A stretch of 17,158 bases of DNA from an uncultured Campylobacter sp. (GTDB lineage Bacteria > Campylobacterota > Campylobacteria > Campylobacterales > Campylobacteraceae), in contig NZ_CALKTT010000052.1 in NCBI RefSeq assembly GCF_937997535.1, positions 1 through 17,158 on the forward strand, given 5' to 3'. The notes under the pieces are model-generated. The model worked only from the letters and a program-made list of their open reading frames with translations. It was not told where the DNA came from and did not search any database. Both the position numbers and the translations under genes were made by a program. This document shows positions 7,410 to 14,525 of the stretch, piece after piece (positions within the stretch are counted from its first letter, which is position 1; the number at the start of each line of letters is the position of its first letter).

Positions 7410-9131
7410 TTATCCTTTGCTGGGATCTACCCTATAGCAGCCAAGCTCCGCCCCTTTAGCGTCCATCACGTGCACGGCGCAGGCTATGCAAGGATCGAAT
7501 GAATGGATGCGGCGGATGATCTCTAGCGGTTTGGAAAGATCGGCAAGCTTAAGTCCGATCAAGCAGGATTCATAAGCGCCCATAGCGCCGTCTTTATCTT
7601 TAGGAGTGGCGTTCCAAGTAGACGGCACGACCGCCTGCCAGTTTTTGATGACGCCCTTTTCGATCCTGCACCAGTGACTAAGTGCGCCGCGCGGCACATG
7701 ACCGATATAGCGACCTTTGTATTCTTTAGAGTTATCGATTACATATTTTGCGCAGGTCTGCGTATCGCCGCTTTTAATGTTTGCGATCAAATTTTCTAGT
7801 GCAATCAGTCCGTTGTCGGCAACGACTTTAGCCTCGATCATACGGCATGCTGTTCGTCCAAGCGTCGAAAATACCGCCTCAAGCGGCAAGCCGGCGTCTT
7901 TTAGAAATTGATCCACGACTTTTACTATGCGCTCATTTTTCTTAGCGTAATTTACTACGATATTTGCAAGAGGCCCTACCTGAAGCGGCTTGCCGTCGTA
8001 TCGCGGAGCCTTAATCCAGGTGTATTTACCCTGGGTATCGAGCACCTTCGTATGCGCTTCTTTGCCGTGCGCGTCGATGCTCTGTCCATCCTGAAGACCC
8101 GTATAATTCGGCTCTTGCTCGCCGTCGTAAGGATGAAGTGCCGCATCGTTTTTATACCACGCATGCGTTGCCTCCTCGGTGATCTTGTTTTCATCAAGCT
8201 CCAAAACCTTGCTAATATCGCCGTTCATAATCATGCCGCTTTGAAATAGCCATTCGTTCTTTGAAAGCTGAAATTCTTGGTGAGTCCATAAATTTGCCAC
8301 GCCGATATCGTTTAGCACGCTAGGCTCGTTGCCGTAAGCCTTAGCAGCCATTACGAGATCAGGATAGTAGGCGCGATTTACGAAGTCTGCAACCTCTTTA
8401 AATTTAGACATATATTCGCCCAGTCTCGCAGGGCTTAGGATATCCATCACGCAGGTGACGCCGCCTACGGTGAGGCTTTGCGGATGAGGCTGCTTCGCAC
8501 CGAATATTGCCATCATCTGAGCCGCCGTGCGCTGAATGCGCAAACATTCAAGATAGTGCGAAAGAGCGATTAAATTTTGCTCCGGGCTAAGCTTATATGT
8601 TGGGTGGCCGAAGTAGGCGTTGGCAAAAGGTCCCAAAGCGCCTTTCTTAACAAAAGCGCCCACGCGATCTTGCACTTCTTTTAGCTTATCTGTGCCGCAC
8701 GCATAAGGGGTGTCGCAGTATTTAAACGCCTCTTCGCTTGCTTTTTTAGGATCGGCGCTAAGAGCGCTTACTACATCTACGAAATCAAGCCCGTGGAGTT
8801 GATAAAAATGCACCGGATGATCGTGCAAAAATAGCGCGTTAGCCATCAGCGTGCGCGTCAGCAAGGCATTTAGCGGCGGAGTGATGCCGAGGGCATTTTC
8901 TACCGCGACGATGCCCGCTTTGTAGTGCGAGAAGGTGCAGACGCCGCAAATTCTTTGCATAAAAAATCCCGCGTCGCGCGGATCTCTATTTTTTACTATG
9001 GTCTCAAGCCCGCGCCATAAAGTGGAGCTACTATAGGCCTCGCGTACGACGTTTTCATCATCCACTACGACCTCTATTCTTAAATGTCCCTCTATTCTGG
9101 TTATCGGATCTATTACGATTCTTTGCGACAT
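7410..9131 (-). CDS. hydB: HydB, large subunit of group 1 uptake [NiFe]-hydrogenase
   Basis: The catalytic subunit, which splits H2 at the Ni-Fe(CN)2CO site; it is carried across the inner membrane with HydA by the Tat system. It has 573 residues. The N-terminal metal motif is RICGVC (Cys62, Cys65) and the C-terminal one is DPCIACAVH (Cys548, Cys551, His554). The 19 residues after His554 form the tail that HydD would remove. There is no signal peptide of its own, as expected. It starts 2 bp after the hydA stop with AAGGGG upstream. No insertions or damage are visible, in contrast to the maturation genes downstream. Confidence 0.98.
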   Translation of the reverse strand: MSQRIVIDPITRIEGHLRIEVVVDDENVVREAYSSSTLWRGLETIVKNRDPRDAGFFMQRICGVCTFSHYKAGIVAVENALGITPPLNALLTRTLMANALFLHDHPVHFYQLHGLDFVDVVSALSADPKKASEEAFKYCDTPYACGTDKLKEVQDRVGAFVKKGALGPFANAYFGHPTYKLSPEQNLIALSHYLECLRIQRTAAQMMAIFGAKQPHPQSLTVGGVTCVMDILSPARLGEYMSKFKEVADFVNRAYYPDLVMAAKAYGNEPSVLNDIGVANLWTHQEFQLSKNEWLFQSGMIMNGDISKVLELDENKITEEATHAWYKNDAALHPYDGEQEPNYTGLQDGQSIDAHGKEAHTKVLDTQGKYTWIKAPRYDGKPLQVGPLANIVVNYAKKNERIVKVVDQFLKDAGLPLEAVFSTLGRTACRMIEAKVVADNGLIALENLIANIKSGDTQTCAKYVIDNSKEYKGRYIGHVPRGALSHWCRIEKGVIKNWQAVVPSTWNATPKDKDGAMGAYESCLIGLKLADLSKPLEIIRRIHSFDPCIACAVHVMDAKGAELGCYRVDPSKG

Positions 9132-9133
9132 GA

Positions 9134-10276
9134 TTATTCCCCTTTATCCTTAAATGACGCAATCGCCGCGTGTGCCGCTACCGCAACACCCGTGATCGCT
9201 AAAATTCCGACACCTATCTTATCTGCGGTAGCATCAGCGCCGAGCCCGCCGAAAACGCTTTCGTAAAGGCGATCCGCCAAAGGCTCCTCAAAAGGTCCCA
9301 TATGATCCCAAAAATCAGGCTCCGAGCAGCCTATGCAGCCGTGGCCCGCTTGTACCGGCCAGCTAGTGTGGGAGTTAAAACGCTCGCGCGAGCAGTTATT
9401 AAACGTATAAGGACCCTTGCAGCCTACTTTATAAAGACAGTATCCGTCCTTAGCGCCCGCATCGCCGAAGCTTTCTACAAACTCGCCCGCGTCGAAATGC
9501 CCGCGGCGCTCGCACAGATCATGTATTCGTAGCCCGTAAGCCCATTTAGGCCTGTTATAAACGTCCAGGCTTGGAAGTGTGCCGAAAAGGATAAAATTTA
9601 GCACGTTGCCGACGATATTTTTTTCGCTAGGCGGACAGCCCGGGACGTTGATGACGGGTTTGTTTATGATTTTGTCCAAACCTACGGCGCCGGTCGGATT
9701 CGGAGCTGCGGCTTGGATACCGCCGAAGCTCGAACAGGTGCCGATCGCAAATATTGCCGCAGCGCCTTCGGCCGCGTGTTTGCAGTGCTGAGCTCCGCTC
9801 TTGCCCTCAGGGCCCACGGTTAGGAAAAATTCATTCTCGCCGCTTGGGATTCCGCCCTCGACCATTAAGATATAGCGCCCCTTGTATTTTTCGATCGCGC
9901 CCTCTAAATTTTCCTCGGCTTGCCAGCCTGCGGCAGCCATTATCGTCTCATGGTATTCTAGGCTGATGTAATCGAATATGAGGCTGTCGATCGTAGGCGT
10001 ATCGGTGCGAAGTAAGCTCTCGCTACAGCCCGTGCACTCTGCCATATGAAGCCAGATCACCGGCAAGCGATCAGCAAGCTCCGCAGCTCGAGCCACGCTC
10101 GGTGCAAATGCGGCCGGAAGTCCTAGCATCGCGGTCATCGCTCCGCTCCATTTCATAAAATCGCGGCGCGAAAAACCTTTGCTCTTAAGCCTTTCTTGTA
10201 TGCTTTCCTCCGCTTTTATTCGCGGCAAACGCTCAACGGCATCAAGTCTAGCCGAAATTTGAGCCAAATCAACCAT
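9134..10276 (-). CDS. hydA: HydA, small iron-sulfur subunit of uptake [NiFe]-hydrogenase
   Basis: The electron-transfer subunit that relays electrons from HydB through three Fe-S clusters to HydC. It has 380 residues. A twin-arginine signal (SRRDFMK, Arg37-Arg38) precedes a hydrophobic stretch and a probable cut after ARA near residue 64. Cluster ligands fit the family: proximal Cys81, Cys84, Cys181, Cys214; distal His252, Cys255, Cys280, Cys286; medial Cys295, Cys314, Cys317. A C-terminal hydrophobic helix (about 354-374) anchors it on the membrane. It is the first gene of the hyd operon, with AGGAGGA (10281-10287) 4 nt ahead of the ATG. Confidence 0.98.
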   Translation of the reverse strand: MVDLAQISARLDAVERLPRIKAEESIQERLKSKGFSRRDFMKWSGAMTAMLGLPAAFAPSVARAAELADRLPVIWLHMAECTGCSESLLRTDTPTIDSLIFDYISLEYHETIMAAAGWQAEENLEGAIEKYKGRYILMVEGGIPSGENEFFLTVGPEGKSGAQHCKHAAEGAAAIFAIGTCSSFGGIQAAAPNPTGAVGLDKIINKPVINVPGCPPSEKNIVGNVLNFILFGTLPSLDVYNRPKWAYGLRIHDLCERRGHFDAGEFVESFGDAGAKDGYCLYKVGCKGPYTFNNCSRERFNSHTSWPVQAGHGCIGCSEPDFWDHMGPFEEPLADRLYESVFGGLGADATADKIGVGILAITGVAVAAHAAIASFKDKGE

Positions 10277-10280
10277 AATG

Positions 10281-10287
10281 TCCTCCT
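10281..10287 (-). promoter_or_regulatory. Strong ribosome binding site of hydA
   Basis: On the minus strand AGGAGGA precedes the hydA ATG by 4 nt. It is one of the best Shine-Dalgarno matches in the window and confirms the start at 10276. Confidence 0.8.
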
Positions 10288-10312
10288 GAAATTTAGGATA
10301 TTTTTAAATGGC

Positions 10313-10318
10313 ATTCTA
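10313..10318 (-). promoter_or_regulatory. Candidate -10 box of the hyd operon promoter
   Basis: TAGAAT on the minus strand, preceded by TTTTGA and an AT-rich track, resembles the sigma-70 promoters of Campylobacter, which often lack a -35 box. It would give a 5' leader of about 30 nt. No convincing -35 hexamer lies 17 bp upstream. Other AT-rich hexamers in this spacer could serve instead. Confidence 0.4.
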
Positions 10319-10462
10319 TCAAAATTTAGAATTTATGCACCTTAAATTTCGTTAGATTTAATTAAAATTTTATATTTATTCATCGTCTAGCAGGTTTTAA
10401 ATTTAAAAATAAAAGGCGGATTAAAATTTAGCGCAGCGGGCGAAACGTTAAATTACGTCGGA

Positions 10463-10515
10463 GAAAGCATTAAATTTTATGAAGCATTAAATTTTACGAA
10501 GCAGTGAAATTTTAT
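10463..10515. repeat. Three-copy 17-18 bp tandem repeat in the hyd/mfr spacer
   Basis: The units GAAAGCATTAAATTTTAT, GAAGCATTAAATTTTAC and GAAGCAGTGAAATTTTAT are adjacent (10463-10480, 10481-10497, 10498-10515). They lie about 190-240 bp upstream of the hydA start. Each contains an AAATTT core. It could be an array of regulator sites or simple slippage; the sequence alone does not decide. Confidence 0.65.
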
Positions 10516-10566
10516 CCAAGAATTTTATAGTAGCGAAAAGTATTTTAGGATAAGCAGGCGTAGGTT

Positions 10567-10638
10567 GGATGATTTTGTGAAATACTCGCGAGGCGTACTA
10601 TGTGTGCGCTGCAGCGAAGTATTTTTGTAAAATCATCC
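10567..10638. repeat. Long imperfect palindrome downstream of mfrE
   Basis: The left arm 10567-10589 and right arm 10614-10638 are inverted copies. GGATGATTTT pairs with AAAATCATCC (10 bp), then after a 3-4 nt internal mismatch AAATACT pairs (7 bp), then GCG/CGC beyond a one-base bulge. The 24 nt between contain the 10 bp palindrome CGCTGCAGCG overlapping the right arm. Neither strand has a T-run after the hairpin, so a standard intrinsic terminator is not supported. It could end the mfr transcript in another way, stabilise its 3' end, or be a copy of a dispersed REP-like element. Confidence 0.7.
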
Positions 10639-10664
10639 GTTAAATTTTAGAAAATTTCCAAAGA

Positions 10665-11522
10665 TCAGCTTACCAATCTCGTTGCATCTTGGATATTGAT
10701 GTTTAGTCCAAGCTGTTCGTTGCTTAGCCCAAGTGCAAGGCCTACCAGCTGAGATAGGTGGATGATCGGCTTTCTTACCTTAGAATCCCTTGCTTCTTGG
10801 TATCGCTCCTGATAGATATCTAGCTGCATCTGACATAGCGGACAAGGGGTAACTACGACATCCGCTCCGTGCTCGGCAGCGTCATTTACGATCTCGCTTG
10901 ACATTTTAGATACCGATTTTACCGCAGGATAGCTAGCGTGAAAGCCGCAGCAATCAAGGCGTTTTTCAAAAGGCACTATCTGAGCGCCAAGTGCGCTAAC
11001 TACCGCTTCAAAGCTTTTTGGATTGGTTGAGCTTTCTTTTTTAAGCTCGCGCTCCGGTCTTAATGAGTGGCAGCCGTAAAATAGCGCTACTTTTAAATTT
11101 GTTAGCGGTCTAACGACTTTAGCTTTTAATATATCTAAGCTTTGATATAGCACCCAAAGCAAGCTCGTTATCTCGGTACTTCCCTGATACTGCATACCGC
11201 CCTCTTTTAAAAAGGTATTGATATAGCTTTTGGCTCCCTTATCTAGAGTAAGTTTAGCCTTGGTTAGAGTTAGCATACAGGTGGAGCAGGTAGTTAGCAG
11301 AGGCATATTCATACCCTCGGCTAGCGCGATGTTTCTGGCATTAGCTACTAAGCTTGCCATAGGATCGACGCATTGAGCTTGACTGGCTCCGCAGCAGCTC
11401 CAGCCTTTTATCTCGTGAAGTTTAATACCCAGTACCGGAGCGATCGCTTCAAGTGAAATTTTAGATTCCTTTGCGGCTTGACTTAAAACGCAACCCGGGA
11501 AAAATGCAAATTCGTTATTCAT
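10665..11522 (-). CDS. mfrE: MfrE, CCG-domain subunit of methylmenaquinol:fumarate reductase
   Basis: This is the SdhE/HdrB-like subunit of the 8-methylmenaquinol:fumarate reductase (formerly annotated SdhC/E in Campylobacter and Wolinella), thought to receive electrons from the quinol. It has 285 residues. Two complete cysteine-rich CCG motifs are visible: Cys11, Cys43-Cys44, Cys79, Cys82; and Cys151, Cys191-Cys192, Cys227, Cys230. Such motifs bind noncubane [4Fe-4S] clusters in HdrB. There is no signal peptide and no clear transmembrane span, so membrane attachment must come from elsewhere or from amphipathic contact. It starts 10 bp after mfrB with a strong AAGGAGGAG site. Confidence 0.93.
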   Translation of the reverse strand: MNNEFAFFPGCVLSQAAKESKISLEAIAPVLGIKLHEIKGWSCCGASQAQCVDPMASLVANARNIALAEGMNMPLLTTCSTCMLTLTKAKLTLDKGAKSYINTFLKEGGMQYQGSTEITSLLWVLYQSLDILKAKVVRPLTNLKVALFYGCHSLRPERELKKESSTNPKSFEAVVSALGAQIVPFEKRLDCCGFHASYPAVKSVSKMSSEIVNDAAEHGADVVVTPCPLCQMQLDIYQERYQEARDSKVRKPIIHLSQLVGLALGLSNEQLGLNINIQDATRLVS

Positions 11523-11532
11523 CCTCTCCTCC

Positions 11533-12507
11533 TTATTCTATCTCGCCGCTAGCCTGAGCTTTGCGTGCGGCCTCTATCATCTTAACGAGCCCTGCATGTC
11601 CCTCAATCTCCTCACCGCCTAAAGCATGAAGAGGATTCATCTTGCCGGCAGCCATTAAATTTGCCGCTACGTCCATCTTGCCCATATTGGCAAATACCCC
11701 TTCGCTTCTTAAAGCGAGCTTGATCTCGTTTAATCTTCCGCTTCCCTCTACGATGTCTAACAGGAATGCCTCTGCGTGAGCTGGACCGCTTCCTGCGGTA
11801 AGTCCTTTTTTCATCGCTAAGGCGCGAAGTGCGGTGATGTCGCTTTGAGCGCTTATGCCTTTAGGGCAGCGATCGGCGCACTCTTGGCAGTGTACGCATA
11901 GCCATAATCCGTTTAGAACCGCAGGCTTTAGATGAGGCATAGCGTCCCTGCTTCTTGAATCAAACGCGGCGCGGTTAGCATGCGTAAAAACAAAAGGTTG
12001 CATATAATCGCTCGCATCGGCTTCTAGCTTATTGCATTCGCTAGCGCAACATCCGCAAAGTATGCAATCCCACTGCTTTTTTACGCGTTCCATCTGCTCA
12101 GGGCTTTGCTTACAGCCCTTCTCTGCGCTAAATTCTTTCTTAGGAGTAATAGTAGGTTTGATCTTTCTTAAATTCTCGATACTAGGTTCCCAATCCACTA
12201 CTAGATCCGAGATCACTCGGAAATTATTTAGCGGCGAGATCGTAAAACTATCGGGGTTTTCATACTCCGCAAGCAGAGCATCCATCTTGGTATCGCAGGC
12301 AAGATATGAGTGTCCGTTTACCCTTACGGCACAGGCTCCGCATATCGCCATACGACACGCTGTGGTAAAATTTAAAGTGATGTCTAAATTTTGCTTTATA
12401 AACTGCAAAACTCCAAGCAGGGTCTTTCCTTTGATCTGCTCTAAACTAAGCTCATAGGCTTGCTTATAATTTTTGCTTCCGTCGAAGCGGTCTATGATAA
12501 ATTTCAT
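11533..12507 (-). CDS. mfrB: MfrB, iron-sulfur subunit of methylmenaquinol:fumarate reductase
   Basis: The electron-transfer subunit between MfrE and the flavoprotein MfrA. It has 324 residues. The N-terminal plant-type [2Fe-2S] domain has Cys51, Cys56, Cys59 and Cys71. The C-terminal ferredoxin domain has CILCGCCASEC (Cys148, 151, 154, 158) and CVHCQECADRCP (Cys204, 207, 210, 214). Cys207 is extra relative to classical FrdB, where a [3Fe-4S] cluster sits, so a second [4Fe-4S] cluster is likely, as in other SdhE-type enzymes. About 70 residues extend past the last motif. The ATG overlaps the mfrA stop (ATGA), with AAGGAAA upstream. It lacks its own Tat signal and presumably travels with MfrA. 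Confidence 0.95.
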   Translation of the reverse strand: MKFIIDRFDGSKNYKQAYELSLEQIKGKTLLGVLQFIKQNLDITLNFTTACRMAICGACAVRVNGHSYLACDTKMDALLAEYENPDSFTISPLNNFRVISDLVVDWEPSIENLRKIKPTITPKKEFSAEKGCKQSPEQMERVKKQWDCILCGCCASECNKLEADASDYMQPFVFTHANRAAFDSRSRDAMPHLKPAVLNGLWLCVHCQECADRCPKGISAQSDITALRALAMKKGLTAGSGPAHAEAFLLDIVEGSGRLNEIKLALRSEGVFANMGKMDVAANLMAAGKMNPLHALGGEEIEGHAGLVKMIEAARKAQASGEIE

Positions 12508-14384
12508 TGAGGTTTCCTTCCGTCAAGAGAGAATTCCGTAACGACGACCTCTTTGTAGCCCAAGCTTAGCTCGCCTGCGTCGTTCATCGTCACGATACTG
12601 TGCTTTAAGAAATTTTTATCGTCGCGCTTCGGATAATCCTCTCTGGTATGCGCGCCGCGGCTTTCAAGCCTCTTTTGCGCAGCCAAACACGCACAACGCG
12701 CAAGCAGGATTAAATTTCCAAGCTCGACGTAGTCGGTAAATGCGGTATTCATAACCGGATTTACATCAGCAACGTGCAGCTCGTCGTAGCGCGCTCTGAT
12801 ACTCTCTAAATTTTGCGAAAGCAGATCGAGCTTTTCGTCGGTTCTAAAGATGCCCATATTATCCCAAAGCTGCGCGCCTAGCTCTTCGCGCAACTCATAC
12901 ATCTCGTTTGCCTTGCCCGAGCCGTTTGCGATCTGCTTAAATTTAGCCTGCCATTTTTGCGCGAGCTCGCTCGCTCTTTTACCCGAGCCGAATCCCTCCT
13001 GCTTCGCGGCATAATCCGCTGCGCCGAGTCCTGCGAGCTTGCCCGTTACGACTGCGTCGGTTAAAGAATTTCCGCCCAAGCGGTTTGCGCCATGAATCGA
13101 GATACAAGACGCTTCGCCCGCGGTATAAAGCCCCGAAATTTTAGTGCTCATATCGTCAAATTTAGACACTTCAATGCCGCCCATCGAGTAGTGTGCGGTC
13201 GGACGAATCGGAATCGGCTGTTCGATAAGATCGATACCCTCAAACAAAATGGCGGTGTGTCTGATCTTAGGAAGGGCTTTTAAAATTTTATCTTTTCCGA
13301 GATGTCTTACGTCAAGCAGCACGTATGCGCCTAGCCCCTCGCCGTAGCCCCTACCCTCGCGGATCTCGGTTTCGATCGCGCGAGCTACGACATCACGCGG
13401 CGCAAGCTCCATCTTTTCGTGGTAGTTTTTCATAAAGCGCTCGCCTTTGTTATTGAGCAGATATCCGCCCTCGCCGCGCGCAGCTTCGGTAATGAGCGCG
13501 CCACCGCTTTTGATACCAGTCGGATGAAACTGCACCATCTCCGGATCGCTGAATCCAAGACCCGCGCGCAGTGCCGCCGCGATACCGTCGCCGGTAGCGA
13601 TATAAGGCACCGATGTGCGGTTGTAAAACATCCTCGTATATCCGCCCGTTGCGATTACCAAGGCTTTGCAAAGCACGGGATAAAAATCGCCGGTTTGGAT
13701 ATTTCGAAGCACGACGCCCTCGCATTTGCCGTCAGGCGCGCTGATCTCAAGAAGCTCGTGATCGATTAAAAATTTCACGCCGTTGCTGACCGCATCGTCA
13801 AAACAGGCGTGCATCAAGATATGACCCGTCTTATCGGCGGAGTAGTTGCATCGTTTTTTAGACGCGCCACCCATAAAGCGCTGTGCTACGCCGCCCGGGA
13901 CGCCGCTTTCTTTGCCGTCCACGCCGCCGCTGGCGTTTCTAGAAAATAGCGTGCCGATGTAATCCATCTCGGCAATCGTAGGGCCCGCAAGCTCGCAAAA
14001 TTTAATCGCGGCGTCCTGATCTACGAGATATGCACCGCCCTTTACGGTGTCGTAGGCGTGAAGCTTGTATGAATCGCCGCCACTGAAACTCGTAACGCCG
14101 TTGATACCGCCTTCCGCCATACAGGTGGCGTTGCGCGAAGGCATCATCTTCGTAGCTACTACGACACTGAGATTTGGATTACTCTTTCTTACCGCTACGG
14201 CTGCACGCAAACCCGCGCCTCCCGAGCCGATAACGAGTACGTCCACACTAGGAAGGCCGCCTTCGTTGCCGCCGCCTCCGCTTTTACTTTTGTCGGTATC
14301 CACGCAGCCGCTAAGGCTAAGCGCGCCGACGCTGATACAGGCGGATTTTAAGAAATCGCGTCTGTTGAAATTTGATTCGCTCAT
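12504..14384 (-). CDS. mfrA: MfrA, Tat-exported flavoprotein subunit of methylmenaquinol:fumarate reductase
   Basis: The catalytic subunit that reduces fumarate to succinate in the periplasm. It has 626 residues from the ATG at 14384, chosen because GGAGAGGA precedes it; an ATG at 14396 would put that site inside the gene. A twin-arginine signal (NRRDFLK, Arg8-Arg9) leads into a hydrophobic stretch ending LSGC (Cys27), then a Gly-rich linker (about 31-43). The FAD-binding GSGGAGLRAA is at 53-62. Active-site blocks include HPTG, TEAARGEGG, RPTAHYSMGG and GANRLGGNSL. The histidine that binds FAD covalently in FrdA/SdhA is replaced by Ala86 (SRNATCMAEGG); from memory other MfrA proteins share this. 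It is the first gene of the mfr operon. Confidence 0.96.
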   Translation of the reverse strand: MSESNFNRRDFLKSACISVGALSLSGCVDTDKSKSGGGGNEGGLPSVDVLVIGSGGAGLRAAVAVRKSNPNLSVVVATKMMPSRNATCMAEGGINGVTSFSGGDSYKLHAYDTVKGGAYLVDQDAAIKFCELAGPTIAEMDYIGTLFSRNASGGVDGKESGVPGGVAQRFMGGASKKRCNYSADKTGHILMHACFDDAVSNGVKFLIDHELLEISAPDGKCEGVVLRNIQTGDFYPVLCKALVIATGGYTRMFYNRTSVPYIATGDGIAAALRAGLGFSDPEMVQFHPTGIKSGGALITEAARGEGGYLLNNKGERFMKNYHEKMELAPRDVVARAIETEIREGRGYGEGLGAYVLLDVRHLGKDKILKALPKIRHTAILFEGIDLIEQPIPIRPTAHYSMGGIEVSKFDDMSTKISGLYTAGEASCISIHGANRLGGNSLTDAVVTGKLAGLGAADYAAKQEGFGSGKRASELAQKWQAKFKQIANGSGKANEMYELREELGAQLWDNMGIFRTDEKLDLLSQNLESIRARYDELHVADVNPVMNTAFTDYVELGNLILLARCACLAAQKRLESRGAHTREDYPKRDDKNFLKHSIVTMNDAGELSLGYKEVVVTEFSLDGRKPQ

Positions 14385-14442
14385 TTTCCTCTCCATTTGA
14401 GAAATTCTTAGCTTAAGTTTAAAGTTCTAAACTAAAAGCGTA

Positions 14443-14471
14443 ATTTTAGTTTCATTTTTAACATAAGTCAA
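14443..14471 (-). promoter_or_regulatory. Probable mfrABE promoter (-35 TTGACT, -10 TAAAAT)
   Basis: On the minus strand TTGACT (14471-14466) is followed after exactly 17 bp by TAAAAT (14448-14443), a good sigma-70 match. Transcription would start near 14436, leaving a leader of about 50 nt before mfrA. The -35 box lies inside the region where the divergent lysR promoter would be, so a regulator bound here could affect both genes. Confidence 0.6.
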
Positions 14472-14478
14472 ATATTAT
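14463..14478. promoter_or_regulatory. Possible LysR-type operator (ATAA-N8-TTAT)
   Basis: A short interrupted dyad overlaps the -35 box of the mfr promoter and lies just upstream of the lysR -10 box, the usual place for autoregulation by a LysR protein. It is not an exact T-N11-A site, and AT-rich DNA gives such dyads by chance. Confidence 0.25.
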
Positions 14479-14484
14479 TTAGTG

Positions 14485-14490
14485 TATCAT
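14485..14490 (+). promoter_or_regulatory. Candidate -10 box of the lysR gene
   Basis: TATCAT preceded by GTG lies 36 bp before the lysR ATG, with AT-rich DNA upstream. No strong -35 box is visible. TAAATT-like hexamers further downstream are weaker alternatives. Confidence 0.35.
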
Positions 14491-14525
14491 TTCATAAGAA
14501 TTAAATTATTAATTGGAGAGGCTAA

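Larger units (their letters stand above)
10277..10664. other. Intergenic region between mfrE and hydA
   Basis: A 388 bp, very AT-rich spacer between two genes read in the same direction. It holds the hairpin palindrome, the 17-18 bp tandem repeat and the likely hyd promoter, all listed separately. I see no ORF, tRNA or clear intrinsic terminator in it. Confidence 0.8.

Noticed and set aside
10463..10515. CRISPR-like array
   Set aside because: The units are directly adjacent with no spacers, and no cas gene is present in the window.
12032..12457. Plus-strand 141-codon frame
   Set aside because: It is fully antisense to mfrB, whose cluster motifs and operon position are certain.
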